A stretch of 64,000 nucleotides of DNA from Leptospira dzoumogneensis. GTDB taxonomy: Bacteria; Spirochaetota; Leptospiria; Leptospirales; Leptospiraceae. A model generated the notes under the pieces. It saw only the letters and a program-made list of their open reading frames with translations, did not search any database and was not told where the DNA came from. The stretch spans positions 62,001 through 126,000 of the forward strand of contig NZ_RQHS01000010.1 of NCBI RefSeq assembly GCF_004770895.1, in the 5' to 3' direction. Below, piece after piece: positions 1 through 8,155 of the stretch (positions are counted from its first letter, which is position 1; each line of letters opens with the position of its first letter). The position numbers were made by a program, and so were the translations under genes.

Positions 1-1718
1 TCTGTCCAAGAGATCTGGAAGGATCTACGATAAGGTCCGAACTCCAGACGTCCCGAGACTTTTTGTCCGGTTCCGTTCAAATTGTTTTCACCTATCTCGG
101 TGAAGATCGTAAATCCGGTGATTGTTCCGTAACCACCACCCATGGAAACCGTTCCGGTCGGCTGCTCTAATACTTCGATAACAAGGTTCATCTTAGTATC
201 ATCCGAACCGGGTCTCATATTAAAGTTTACTTCTTTGAAATAGCCTAAGTTGAAGATCCTTTCCCTGGAACGGTTTACCAAAGTAGAATCGAATAAGTCT
301 CCCGATTTAAAGAGTAACTCTCTTCGGATTACCTTGTCCTGGGTTTTCTTATTTCCTTTGATGATTACGTTCTCGATCTGAGCCAGGTTGTTCTCACGGA
401 TGGTAAAATCTACGTGAACGAATTTACGACCCCTCAACTCAGGAGTATCTCTATAAATTTCTCTTAATTTACGGATATTTAATTGTTTATATTCCTCTTC
501 GCAGGACTTTTTTTCCACCTCTGTTCTTCTGGAGGTACAATTTTCATAATATTCTAAACTTTCAGAATCCAATGAAACGATCTTTCTTCTTGGAATTACC
601 TGAGCGAAGATATGGCCCTTAGAACCGTAGAGTTCGTTTACTGTGGCCCTGTCTCTGGAGAATACCGTTTCGTCGAAAATTTCTCCCGCATCTTTAGAGC
701 TATAATCCAAAGACTTTTCGACCTCTTGAACAGTGAATAAAGGTTTTAATTTGTCCTTAGGAGTATCAGGAGGGTTATTTTCTTTGTTCAAGAAGATCGG
801 CCTGCCGTCTCCGTCAGTAGTCATATCATGAGCAACCGTATATCCGTTAAAATAATACACCTGCCCCTCGTAGAGTTTGATATTGACTATGATTACCCTT
901 CTATTTTTCTTTTCGGCGTTTTCCCAATGGATTTCCCAGTTGGTACCTTCTCGGATCAACTCTGAATCCAAGTATCCCTTACTTCTTAAATAGGCTTGGA
1001 TGACTTCTTTATCTTTTTCGAAGGAACTTTCTTTGAAGTTACCGCCTTCGAATAGGCCTTCTTCCTTTAACTCCATGAGTCCGAGGATCTCAGAAGTTTC
1101 TATGGTCTCATTCCCGTAGATATTGATCTTTGCGACAGGGATCTCTTCTCCCTCGTCAATGATGAAACGGACCTTTACTAAGTTTGTCTTCGGATCAGGT
1201 TTTCCAAGTTCAACTTTTACATAGGCCAGGAAAAATCCTTCGTCTTTATATTTTTGTAATATAATATCTCTGGACTTGGTGACCTTTTGTGGAGTGATTA
1301 CCTCGTTATCTTTGAGAGGCATTTTATCCCGGAGATCCGCAGGAAAAACTTCGTCCGCTCCGATAAATTCAATTTCCTTAACTCTAGGTCTTTCTCTCAG
1401 ATCGAAAATGACCCGAACGCCTCCTTCCATTTCTTCCGCTTTAATATCTATAAAGTAGAAGAACCCGGAAGCGAATAATGCTTTTAAGTCTCGATCGATG
1501 ATCCCTTTGGTGAGAAGTTTACCTGTTCGGAGTTCCAAAAGACCACTGATATCCGAGTCAGATGTGTTCTTATTTCCGTTAAATTTTATTTCTCTTACGA
1601 TCTTTCCGAAATAATCGCTTTTTTTGGAGAAAAGTTGAGAGATCTCGCCGGAGTAAAAAAAGAATCCGCTTACAAAAATAACGGCAAAGGATTTATATAT
1701 AGATACTTTTCGTTTCAA
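1..1718 (-). CDS. bamA: Outer-membrane assembly protein BamA/Omp85 (partial, C-terminus off the window)
   Basis: N-terminal part of an Omp85 protein, the outer-membrane barrel that folds and inserts other barrel proteins. I translated the minus frame by hand; it stays open to the left edge, so most of the barrel is missing. A signal peptide (core FAVIFVSGFFFY) is followed by several POTRA-like units, for example KIVREIKFNGNKNTSDSDI, VAKINIYGNETIETSEI and NVIIKGNKKTQDKVIRREL. It then enters the barrel (TVSMGGGYGTITGFTIFTE). There is no ATG near the front. The frame has a stop at 1737-1739, and TTG at 1718 gives a basic start (MKRKVSIYKS) leading into the signal peptide, with AAGG upstream. It lies about 90 bp downstream of exbD on the same strand. 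Confidence 0.9.
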   Translation of the reverse strand, partial: MKRKVSIYKSFAVIFVSGFFFYSGEISQLFSKKSDYFGKIVREIKFNGNKNTSDSDISGLLELRTGKLLTKGIIDRDLKALFASGFFYFIDIKAEEMEGGVRVIFDLRERPRVKEIEFIGADEVFPADLRDKMPLKDNEVITPQKVTKSRDIILQKYKDEGFFLAYVKVELGKPDPKTNLVKVRFIIDEGEEIPVAKINIYGNETIETSEILGLMELKEEGLFEGGNFKESSFEKDKEVIQAYLRSKGYLDSELIREGTNWEIHWENAEKKNRRVIIVNIKLYEGQVYYFNGYTVAHDMTTDGDGRPIFLNKENNPPDTPKDKLKPLFTVQEVEKSLDYSSKDAGEIFDETVFSRDRATVNELYGSKGHIFAQVIPRRKIVSLDSESLEYYENCTSRRTEVEKKSCEEEYKQLNIRKLREIYRDTPELRGRKFVHVDFTIRENNLAQIENVIIKGNKKTQDKVIRRELLFKSGDLFDSTLVNRSRERIFNLGYFKEVNFNMRPGSDDTKMNLVIEVLEQPTGTVSMGGGYGTITGFTIFTEIGENNLNGTGQKVSGRLEFGPYRRSFQISWT

Positions 1719-1806
1719 GAGTCTTTTGAAATCGCCTTAAGGCTTTATTTAAAATCGAGAGGGTTCTTCCCTGCTCGAAATAAGTCTTTAGATCCACCTG
1801 AGCGGA

Positions 1807-2274
1807 TCACTGACCTCCCGGTTGACGAACCATCGCAAGATTGAATCTTGTTACTCCGGCTTCGTTCACTTTATCGATCACTTTGACGATGGTTTGGTAA
1901 TTCGCTCCGCCATCGCCTCTGATAATCACCCGATTTTTACTCTGTTCTTTTTTGTCTTTGTCGTCGCCTTGGTTTTGGCCATTGAACAATTTTATTTTTT
2001 CAGTCAGTTTTTCCAAAGGAACAGGCTCAGTGTCTTTATCTAGGAAAATTTTTCCGTCCTTATTGACAGTGATCACCAGTTCGTCCTTTTTCTTTTCCTG
2101 AGCAGTGCTGGAAGATCTAGGGAGTTCTATTTTTACGACAGTGGATTTTTCCAAAGTCGCGTTCATCAAAAAATAAATTACGATGAAACAAATAACGTCG
2201 ATCATAGGCGCAAGCTCGATCTGGCCCGCCCTAAAACTTCCGCTTTCTCCCCGATTCCACTTTTTAAATTTCAT
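1807..2274 (-). CDS. exbD: ExbD/TolR-family biopolymer transport protein
   Basis: Subunit of the proton-driven ExbB/ExbD (TolQ/TolR) motor that energises outer-membrane processes. The 155-residue protein has the family layout: a short cytoplasmic N-terminus, one TM helix at about residues 24-42 ([20 protein letters not shown]) with the conserved Asp26 in the APMIDV motif, then a periplasmic domain. A long charged insert ([17 protein letters not shown]) sits in the periplasmic part. ATG at 2274 lies 1 nt after the exbB stop, so the two are translationally coupled. No TonB partner gene is visible in the window, so TonB-type and Tol-type roles cannot be separated. Confidence 0.9.
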   Translation of the reverse strand: MKFKKWNRGESGSFRAGQIELAPMIDVICFIVIYFLMNATLEKSTVVKIELPRSSSTAQEKKKDELVITVNKDGKIFLDKDTEPVPLEKLTEKIKLFNGQNQGDDKDKKEQSKNRVIIRGDGGANYQTIVKVIDKVNEAGVTRFNLAMVRQPGGQ

Positions 2275-2275
2275 T

Positions 2276-2935
2276 TTATTTTAAAAACCTAAGCGCCTGC
2301 TCTGAAAGACTTTCCATTTCGGAAATCGTGTCTTCTTTTTTCTTTTGGAAGAAGTTATGAAAAATATACGCAGGGATCGCAACCGCAAGTCCCATAGCTG
2401 TGGTGATCAACGCTTCGCTGATCCCCACTTCCGCTCCTCTTGTTCCGGAACCTTCCGCGAAGGAACGAATAATCCCAAGAACTGTTCCCAATACTCCTAA
2501 AAGTGGGGAGATGGTAGCGATTGTAGCTAACGGAGAAAGGAATTTTTCCATTCTCTGGATCTGATTTAATCCTTGGGTCACGATCTCATCATCTACGGAA
2601 GATGCATTTTTCTTAAACTGGGTAATACCTGCTTGTAAAACCTGGGAGACCGGTCCTTGGCTCAGACTTCTCATTAGATCGGAAGCGGAATCATAGTTTT
2701 TTTCTCTGAGTAGATCTTTTACCCTTCTCCAATCGTCAGGAGTAATTGCTTTCCAACGAGAGAAGAAGATCAGCCTTTCTATGATGATTGTAAATCCTAC
2801 TATAGAAACTAGAAGGATCAGAATAGGTACGGTTTCCGGTGGAATAATGGAAACCAAAGAATCTGTTTTGGCAAGAATCATATCGGCTTGAGGTTCTCCA
2901 AGGAGTAGGGTTTCCAACTCGGCTGTCCCTGCCAA
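2276..2935 (-). CDS. exbB: ExbB/TolQ/MotA-family proton channel protein
   Basis: Proton-channel subunit partnering ExbD. It is 219 residues with three hydrophobic segments: about 36-58 ([20 protein letters not shown]), 138-160 ([21 protein letters not shown]) and 172-195 ([20 protein letters not shown]). The second and third carry the family's TxxLLGxxGT and [10 protein letters not shown] signatures. The start is TTG at 2935 with a weak ribosome site; ATG at 2881 is a less likely alternative because it removes conserved leader sequence. The 5' region holds two inverted repeats (2945-2993) that may influence expression. Operon order exbB-exbD, then bamA. Confidence 0.9.
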   Translation of the reverse strand: MAGTAELETLLLGEPQADMILAKTDSLVSIIPPETVPILILLVSIVGFTIIIERLIFFSRWKAITPDDWRRVKDLLREKNYDSASDLMRSLSQGPVSQVLQAGITQFKKNASSVDDEIVTQGLNQIQRMEKFLSPLATIATISPLLGVLGTVLGIIRSFAEGSGTRGAEVGISEALITTAMGLAVAIPAYIFHNFFQKKKEDTISEMESLSEQALRFLK

Positions 2936-2944
2936 ACGATTTTT

Positions 2945-2993
2945 AAAAGGAAGTTTTCCTTTTTACCGGAAGCAAATTCTGCCCCGGTAAAAA
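2945..2993 (-). promoter_or_regulatory. Two inverted repeats in the exbB leader
   Basis: Arms AAAAGGAA (2945-2952) and TTCCTTTT (2956-2963) form a perfect 8-bp stem with a 3-nt loop. Partly overlapping it, TTTTTACCGG (2960-2969) pairs with CCGGTAAAAA (2984-2993) across 14 nt. The two structures share bases and would be mutually exclusive. They lie between the recN terminator and the exbB start. Their function is inferred only. Confidence 0.4.
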
Positions 2994-3002
2994 GAGAAGT
3001 TT

Positions 3003-3026
3003 AGAAGGCGAATTATACCGCCTTCT
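3003..3026 (-). terminator. recN terminator overlapping its stop codon
   Basis: Perfect 8-bp stem AGAAGGCG (3003-3010) / CGCCTTCT (3019-3026) with an 8-nt loop. Read on the minus strand, the stem includes the last recN codons and the stop, and is followed by a T-rich tract. This fits an intrinsic terminator. Confidence 0.65.
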
Positions 3027-4719
3027 TTTTGAGCAATTCCTTTGCGTGATGGAGAGCGCCTTTGGAGATATTTTGACCCGCGATCATTCTCGCAAGTTCC
3101 ATGGTTCTCTCCTCCATTCCCAAGAATTCAGTTTCGGAGACGGTTCTTCCTTCTTTGAGTCGTTTGCTTACTAGAAGATGATGGTCTGCAGCGGCAGCGA
3201 TCTGCTGTAAATGTGTGACCAAAATAATCTGGTGAGTTTTGGAAAGTGTTCTGAGTTTTTTTGCTACGTCAGAAGCAATCTCTCCACCCAGACCGGAGTC
3301 AATCTCATCAAAAACCAAAACTTTTCCGTCAAAATTGGAACCAAGCACACTTTTGATGGCCAACATTACTCTGGAAATTTCTCCTCCAGAAGCAATTTTA
3401 CGAAGAGGTCTTGGTTTTTCTCCAGGGTTCGGGCTAAAATAGAATTCTGCCTGGTCCAATCCGAATTCGTTTACCAAATAGGATTTTCCTTGGGCTTCTA
3501 CTTCTCCCTCCGGGCTTGTTTCCCAACGAAGTACTACCTGCAGTCCGGCTCCCTTCATTCCCAGAACTTCCAACTCTGATTTAAGTTTGGATTCGAACTT
3601 GTTCAGGACCTCTCGCCTAGACTTGGAAAGCTGCAAACAAGATTGGGTAAGCTTATCTGCTGCCTTTTTCTTTTCCTTTTCCAGAGAAGTTTTAGAATCT
3701 AAATTTTGTTCTAGAGCGGCTAGCTCGTCCTCCGCCTTCTTCTTTGTTTCTAAAATTTCAGAAATTGAATTTCCGTATTTTTTCTTAAGTTTTTGGATCA
3801 GATCTAGCCTGGACTGAACATGAGATAACCTCTCCGGAGAAAAGAACACCTCTTCTTTTTGGTCCTGGGCACTCGTATTGATCTCACGGATCGTAACATA
3901 CACTTCCCTAAGAGCGGAATCCATTTCGTTTAATGATTCGTTCAAAATTTTGATCTTATCGGAAGCGGCAAGCACCTTGGGGAAAATCCCCAAAACGGAA
4001 GATTCACTTTCATGCAAATAACCGGTGATTATATCTAGGTTCTCTGCCAATTTTTCTCCGTGAACGAGTAGGTTTTCTTCTTTGCTGAGTTCCTCCTCTT
4101 CTCCCAATTTTAAATTGGCAGTGTGGATCTCCTCTATCTGGTATTGGAGTATCTCTTTTTTGCGGTTTCTGTCCGCATGAGATAATTCTAATTCTTCCAA
4201 TCGTTTTTTCAGGCTTTTATAAGTTAAAAATCCTTCCTTCACTTCTCCTCTGAGTGTGTGCAAACCTGCAAAACCGTCCAGAATATCCAATTGTTGGGCC
4301 TTGTCCAAAAGTAGAATTTGATCATTTTGATTATGTACTTCGGAAAGGATCTCTCCTAAACCACGAAGCACTTGAGCAGAAGATAATGAATGATTGATCT
4401 GGATCTTTGTTTTTCCATCCCGAGTGAATTCTTTTCGGATCACAATTGCGGAGCCGTTTAAAGGAAATCCATGTTCCCTCATCCAGGTTATGGCGCCTGG
4501 ATTTTGGGAAACATCGAACTCAGCTTCTAAACAATACTTATCCGAACCAGTTCGAATATCCATGGTACTACTTTTTCCTCCGAGTAAGGAAGAAAGAGCA
4601 TCCAGTAAGAGAGATTTTCCGGAACCGGTCTCTCCCGTAATCGCAGTTAACCCCCCTCTTAAGTCGATCTGGGCTGATTCAATTAATGCAAAATCTCGGA
4701 TACTAATTGTCTGAAGCAT
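3013..4719 (-). CDS. recN: DNA repair protein RecN
   Basis: SMC-like ATPase that acts at DNA double-strand breaks. It is 568 residues, the usual length. Walker A is GETGSGKS at residues 29-36, preceded by the typical N-terminus ([16 protein letters not shown]). A long coiled-coil middle follows (about 150-380). The ABC signature is [17 protein letters not shown] near 440 and Walker B is [13 protein letters not shown] near 463. The start is ATG at 4719. The upstream region holds an 11-bp inverted repeat (4738-4796) that is a candidate operator; recN is damage-inducible in many bacteria. The gene ends in a terminator, so it is probably transcribed apart from exbBD. Confidence 0.96.
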   Translation of the reverse strand: MLQTISIRDFALIESAQIDLRGGLTAITGETGSGKSLLLDALSSLLGGKSSTMDIRTGSDKYCLEAEFDVSQNPGAITWMREHGFPLNGSAIVIRKEFTRDGKTKIQINHSLSSAQVLRGLGEILSEVHNQNDQILLLDKAQQLDILDGFAGLHTLRGEVKEGFLTYKSLKKRLEELELSHADRNRKKEILQYQIEEIHTANLKLGEEEELSKEENLLVHGEKLAENLDIITGYLHESESSVLGIFPKVLAASDKIKILNESLNEMDSALREVYVTIREINTSAQDQKEEVFFSPERLSHVQSRLDLIQKLKKKYGNSISEILETKKKAEDELAALEQNLDSKTSLEKEKKKAADKLTQSCLQLSKSRREVLNKFESKLKSELEVLGMKGAGLQVVLRWETSPEGEVEAQGKSYLVNEFGLDQAEFYFSPNPGEKPRPLRKIASGGEISRVMLAIKSVLGSNFDGKVLVFDEIDSGLGGEIASDVAKKLRTLSKTHQIILVTHLQQIAAAADHHLLVSKRLKEGRTVSETEFLGMEERTMELARMIAGQNISKGALHHAKELLKKKAV

Positions 4720-4737
4720 GGTTTTTCCTCTTAGCTA

Positions 4738-4796
4738 CAGAATACTATTCGCATGATTATATACTTTTGTAAACTATTTTTTTGTATAGTATTCTG
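4738..4796. promoter_or_regulatory. Perfect 11-bp inverted repeat upstream of recN
   Basis: CAGAATACTAT (4738-4748) and ATAGTATTCTG (4786-4796) are perfect inverted arms 37 bp apart. They lie between recN (minus) and the lipoprotein gene at 4927 (plus). Paired half-sites of a dimeric regulator are a reasonable reading. The published Leptospira LexA pattern as I recall it (TTTG-N5-CAAA) is not present here. Confidence 0.4.
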
Positions 4797-4926
4797 AAAA
4801 ATATAAAAAAACAGGAAATTTTAAAGAAAAAGCCTTAAGTTAGCTCGTTTTTTTTTGAGTCCGTATTTCGAGATGCAAAGATAAGCTAAAATAACGTTGT
4901 CAGATTCAAATTTCAGGCAAAACATT

Positions 4927-5181
4927 ATGCTTAAAAATTCTTCACTAATTCTTGGACTTCTGTTTATAACTTTCTTTCAATGTTCTCAAGTAGACTTAGA
5001 TGAAATTCAAGGAAAGAAAAAGAAAGAAAATTGCGTAACCGATTATTTTGGTTGCGTGAGTTATTATAGGGAATGTATAGATTCAGGTCGCTGCAATTCC
5101 TCTGATCCATACTACGCAAACGGACCGGAAGGAGCTTGCTCAAGTGCATTATTCATGTGTTCAACAGGGTCGGAATTATAA
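4927..5181 (+). CDS. Small Cys-rich lipoprotein
   Basis: Short secreted lipoprotein of unknown function, 84 residues from ATG 4927. The signal peptide MLKNSSLILGLLFITFFQC ends in a spirochaetal lipobox (FFQC). The mature part is hydrophilic (KKKKE stretch) and has several cysteines (NCVTDYFGCVSYYRECIDSG and later) that could form disulfides. A TTG at 4897 would add ten residues in front of the signal peptide and is rejected. It lies 12 bp upstream of a second lipoprotein gene, so the two are probably co-transcribed. I recognise no named family. Confidence 0.7.
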   Translation: MLKNSSLILGLLFITFFQCSQVDLDEIQGKKKKENCVTDYFGCVSYYRECIDSGRCNSSDPYYANGPEGACSSALFMCSTGSEL

Positions 5182-5193
5182 TACGGATTAAAA

Positions 5194-5736
5194 ATGTTAA
5201 AAAATAAAATATTAGCCCTTCAAGCGATTATCTTTTTCAATTTTTCCGCATGTGATCATAAACCGGAGGAAAATCTCACTCCTCTTATTGAGTGTGGCGG
5301 ACTTGCTATCTGCGCCGCAGATTGGCAAAAATCAGGATTACCTGAATTTGTTGGTACCTGGAAGAATGAAAATTCCGCAGACTCGTGCAATCAAACCAAG
5401 ATTACCTATATTTTTGACGATACGGTTATAACGGAATATGATTATAAGCAGACTTCTTCCTGTAACGTAATCAGTTCAAATAAACATTATTTTGAATGGA
5501 ATATTGATTCGGCATCAGGAGACTATTGTGAAACCGATATTGCAGCCTTGCCTAAGGTGACAAACTGTTACCCTTATTCAATCAACTCTACAGATTTAAC
5601 AATCTATATCTTCGCGTCTTTGCGCCTCTGCGTGAGACACTCTCGCACAAATTTCACGGAAGCGCAAAGGGACATTGATTTACTGCCCCGCGAAAGATCG
5701 AGCCGGGGTCAAAAAATAGTGGCCGCGATTTTTTGA
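5194..5736 (+). CDS. Lipoprotein with repeat-derived C-terminus (probably truncated)
   Basis: Begins as a normal lipoprotein: MLKNKILALQAIIFFNFSAC, lipobox FSAC, followed by a domain with paired cysteines and WKNEN, ITYIFDDTVITEYDY, CNVISSNKHYFEWNID. That beta-rich pattern resembles a lipocalin-like sensor of reduced fold, but no family is assigned. After about residue 139 (LTIYI) the frame runs into a dispersed intergenic repeat (5610 onward). The last 41 or so residues (from FASLRLCVRHS) are the in-frame translation of that repeat and the adjacent structured DNA, not protein-like sequence. The original 3' end has been lost or replaced. Translation may still stop at 5736. Confidence 0.6.
   Translation: MLKNKILALQAIIFFNFSACDHKPEENLTPLIECGGLAICAADWQKSGLPEFVGTWKNENSADSCNQTKITYIFDDTVITEYDYKQTSSCNVISSNKHYFEWNIDSASGDYCETDIAALPKVTNCYPYSINSTDLTIYIFASLRLCVRHSRTNFTEAQRDIDLLPRERSSRGQKIVAAIF
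5610..5670. repeat. Dispersed inverted repeat, family A copy 1 (inside a lipoprotein ORF)
   Basis: The 25 bases at 5610-5634 are identical to 41471-41495. CTTTGCGC (5618-5625) pairs with GCGCAAAG (5662-5669). This is one of five related imperfect inverted repeats in the window; the other four lie between genes. Confidence 0.7.
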
Positions 5737-5785
5737 CCGGAGGCGAGAGCTTGGTCCGAGACGGACTTTAGTCCGGATCGGACGC
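5700..5785. repeat. GC-rich structured element with two hairpins
   Basis: GGTCAAAAAAT (5707-5717) pairs perfectly with ATTTTTTGACC (5728-5738). Next to it, 5754-5783 folds as nested arms GTCCG/CGGAC with inner GGACT/AGTCC. The GACTTTAGTCCGG stretch resembles the element at 41556-41656, which suggests a shared family. It directly follows repeat family A copy 1, as at 41.5 kb. Confidence 0.5.
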
Positions 5786-5905
5786 GGCCAGCCCTTGGAG
5801 TTTGTATTCTTTTTGAGATCTGGAATCCGCTGATTTTTGATTGCATGAATCGTCCTAGGGGAAACACTGGGTATCGACTTTTCTCCCACAGAGGACTTAA
5901 CGAGC

Positions 5906-6610
5906 ATGGCAAAAAGTTTCAAAGATTTAGACGCCCAGCTCTCAGATTATATCCTCAACCGCTCCCGCATCTCCGTTCAATCTTCCAGAATGAATTCCAA
6001 ATTGGAAAAATACGTCCTGCGTATTCTTACGGAAGTTCTGGAAAAATTAGGCCAAACAAGATACATAGAGATGTTGTATACGATCACCAAGGAAATGGCG
6101 ATCAACGGAGTGAAGGCCAACCAAAAGAGGGTGTTCTTCGAAGATCTGGGTTTGGATATCCGAAATCATGAACATTACGACCAGGGTCTGGCCCAGTTCA
6201 AACAGAACTTTTCCGAAAAAATGGCCGACGAATACGGGAAGCGTTGTCTTGCCAGAGGCGTTTTTGTCAAAATTTCGGTAACTTACGCTCCAGAAGGTTT
6301 GGTAGTCGAAGTAGTTAATAATACTCCTGTAATCGAGATCGAAGAATCTCGTATGAGGGAGAAAATGAGAAAGGCGATGGAATACAATGATATCGCCGAG
6401 TTCTATATGGATAATATGGACAATACTGAGGGAGCCGGTCTTGGGATCGCTCTCATCATGATCCTTCTCAAAAGTGAGAATATTGATCCAAATCTTTTTA
6501 GGATCCAGACAAGCGCCGCAGAAACCGTCGCCAGGGTAGAAATCCCTTTCACCGACAATTACGTAACCATTAGAAGTAAGGAAATCAACCAAGTTGGAAA
6601 TCACAAATAA
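5906..6610 (+). CDS. Histidine-kinase-like ATPase-domain protein
   Basis: 234-residue soluble protein with a GHKL/HATPase-type C-terminal half: an N-box-like helix ([18 protein letters not shown], about 53-70), a middle strand region ([21 protein letters not shown]) and a G-box [15 protein letters not shown] near 175-190. It has no HisKA dimerisation domain, no receiver domain and no TM segment. It therefore looks like a stand-alone ATPase or anti-sigma-type regulator and not a complete sensor kinase. The ATG at 5906 has a weak, distant GAGG. Its last 17 bases overlap the next gene, an SDR oxidoreductase, so the two are coupled. Its partner is unknown. Confidence 0.75.
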   Translation: MAKSFKDLDAQLSDYILNRSRISVQSSRMNSKLEKYVLRILTEVLEKLGQTRYIEMLYTITKEMAINGVKANQKRVFFEDLGLDIRNHEHYDQGLAQFKQNFSEKMADEYGKRCLARGVFVKISVTYAPEGLVVEVVNNTPVIEIEESRMREKMRKAMEYNDIAEFYMDNMDNTEGAGLGIALIMILLKSENIDPNLFRIQTSAAETVARVEIPFTDNYVTIRSKEINQVGNHK

Positions 6611-7364
6611 AACTGCCGTAATCACCGGTTCTGCCGGAGGTTTAGGCAAAGAGATGGCCCTTCATTTTGCGAAATTGGGAGCCAATATCGTTCTATCGGA
6701 TATCTCCGCAGAAAAACTCGCAGGTGCCAAAAAAGAGATCGAAGCGCTCGGTGCTAAGGTAATCGCAGTTCCGACAGACGTTTCTAAGGAAAAAGACGCT
6801 GTTGAACTCATGGAACAAGCAGTTTCCGCGTTCGGTTCCGTAGATATCGCAGTTTTGAACGCAGGGATCTTGAGAGATGGTCTCTTAATAAAAGCGGATA
6901 AACAAACTGGTAAGGTTGCTTCTAAGATGTCTTTGGCAGAATGGCAGGCAGTGATCGATGTGAACCTGACCGGAGTATTCTTAACAGGCAGAGAAGCGGC
7001 GGTTCAAATGGTAAATAACGGTACTAAAGGGGTGATCATCCCTATCGCTTCCGTCTCTATGCATGGTAACCCGGGCCAAACCAATTATTCCGCTGCAAAA
7101 GCGGGTGTAGCTGCCATGACTAAGTTATGGGCGAAGGAACTCAGCCGCTACGGTATCAGGGTTGCCGGGATCGCACCTGGATTCATCGCTACAGAAATGG
7201 TAATGAAAGATATGAATCCGGAAGCTCTCAAAAAATGGGAGTCTTTGATCCCGATCGGCAGGTTGGGTAGACCGGATGAGATTGCAAGCACCGCGGTATT
7301 CATCGCTCAAAACGATCTGGTAGATGGAGTCGTTTTGGAAATTTCGGGAGGGGTCAAAATTTGA
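6594..7364 (+). CDS. Short-chain dehydrogenase/reductase (FabG-like)
   Basis: NAD(P)-dependent oxidoreductase of the classical SDR family, 256 residues. The cofactor motif [12 protein letters not shown] is at about 11-22 and NAGIL follows strand 4. The catalytic Tyr165-x3-Lys169 lies in [10 protein letters not shown], and PGFIATEM follows the active site. FabG-type 3-oxoacyl-ACP reductase is the closest family match, but substrate cannot be read from sequence. The start is TTG at 6594, placed by AAGGA about 12 bases upstream, inside the end of the preceding ATPase gene. A strong terminator overlaps its stop codon. Confidence 0.85.
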   Translation: MEITNKTAVITGSAGGLGKEMALHFAKLGANIVLSDISAEKLAGAKKEIEALGAKVIAVPTDVSKEKDAVELMEQAVSAFGSVDIAVLNAGILRDGLLIKADKQTGKVASKMSLAEWQAVIDVNLTGVFLTGREAAVQMVNNGTKGVIIPIASVSMHGNPGQTNYSAAKAGVAAMTKLWAKELSRYGIRVAGIAPGFIATEMVMKDMNPEALKKWESLIPIGRLGRPDEIASTAVFIAQNDLVDGVVLEISGGVKI

Positions 7365-7369
7365 CCCCT
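7349..7369 (+). terminator. Rho-independent terminator overlapping the SDR stop codon
   Basis: Arms AGGGGTCAAA (7349-7358) and TTTGACCCCT (7360-7369) form a perfect palindrome around one base, followed by TTGTTTCTTTT. The TGA stop (7362-7364) lies inside the right arm. Confidence 0.85.
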
Positions 7370-7525
7370 TTGTTTCTTTTATTCCCTTTTTCAGTCCATT
7401 AGTTTTCCTTAATTCTTCCACACTTTTGCCTTTAATAATTTCGTTTCGCCTATCTTGGTTAGGCTGAAAGCTTGTTCATTCTTATAAACGTTTTCTTGAA
7501 TTAGAAATCCGGCAAATTCGAACTT

Positions 7526-7818
7526 TATAATAGTATATATTTCGTTTATTGCTAAATTAGAATATTGAGTTTTTGGGATCTTCTAAACGTAAGAGGGTTC
7601 TAATATTCGAAGGATTGAAAGTTATAATATTCAATATATCTAAGTTTTGAGGTTATAATATCTACAATTGGTAATAAATTATTTTCCATTTTATTTACAT
7701 AATTATATCATAATTTACATGATTTATAATTTTACAAAAAATAGAGATACTTTTCGGAAATCCTTGTAAATTTCAAAGGTTATGTTAGAGTGGATTCAAA
7801 TACAACAGAAGGCAGATT
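7526..7818. other. AT-rich gene-free stretch with repeated TTATAATATT motif
   Basis: The 450 bases between the SDR gene and the ArsR-type gene contain no convincing ORF. The DNA is strongly AT-rich. A motif close to GGTTATAATATTC recurs at about 7596, 7621 and 7651, with a looser TTTATAATAG at about 7526. Spacings of 24-31 bp could mark operator or nucleoid-protein sites, or reflect AT bias alone. No clear -35/-10 pair was found. Confidence 0.35.
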
Positions 7819-8121
7819 ATGGCAGCCCAAAAGTTAGAAATTAAAAAAACTCATCTGGATTCTACCATCCGCGGACTTAAAGCAGTAGCTCATCCTGACA
7901 GATTAAAAATCCTTCTCCATCTTTCTAAAAAAGAACACAGCGTGGGAGAACTTGTAGACGCACTTGGTATCAGCCAATCAGCTGCATCTCAACACTTAAG
8001 CAAAATGAAAGAAGCAGGATACTTAGGAAGCAAAAAAGTTTCTAACCAAGTATTCTACTCTATCAAAGACGCAAAATTCAAAGCATTCGCAAAATCTTTA
8101 CTTCAGATCTTTTCTAAGTAA
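7819..8121 (+). CDS. ArsR/SmtB-fold transcriptional regulator without cysteines
   Basis: Winged-helix regulator of 100 residues. Order of elements: TIRGLKAVAHPDRLKILLHL (helices 1-2), SVGELVDALGISQSAASQHL (recognition helix-turn-helix), then the wing SKKVSNQVFYSIKD and a C-terminal dimer helix. The fold matches ArsR closely, but the protein has no cysteine, so the ELCVC metal site of ArsR/SmtB is absent and the signal is unknown. The start ATG 7819 has AAGG eight bases upstream. It stands alone between an AT-rich gap and a terminator, so autoregulation at the upstream repeats is possible but not shown. Confidence 0.85.
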   Translation: MAAQKLEIKKTHLDSTIRGLKAVAHPDRLKILLHLSKKEHSVGELVDALGISQSAASQHLSKMKEAGYLGSKKVSNQVFYSIKDAKFKAFAKSLLQIFSK

Positions 8122-8134
8122 TTAATAGCTGTGG

Positions 8135-8153
8135 GGGGTTTCTTCGGGACCCC
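8135..8153 (+). terminator. Terminator after the ArsR-type gene
   Basis: GGGGTTT (8135-8141) pairs with GGACCCC (8147-8153), with two G-T pairs, around CTTCG, followed by TTTT. It sits just after the ArsR-type stop and just before the convergent hldD stop. Confidence 0.75.
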
Positions 8154-8155
8154 TT

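Noticed and set aside
4720..4926. LexA box for recN of the TTTG-N5-CAAA form
   Set aside because: No such pattern was found in the gap; only the 11-bp inverted repeat is present.
4897..4926. Upstream TTG start for the first lipoprotein gene
   Set aside because: It would put ten polar residues before a complete lipoprotein signal peptide that starts at ATG 4927.
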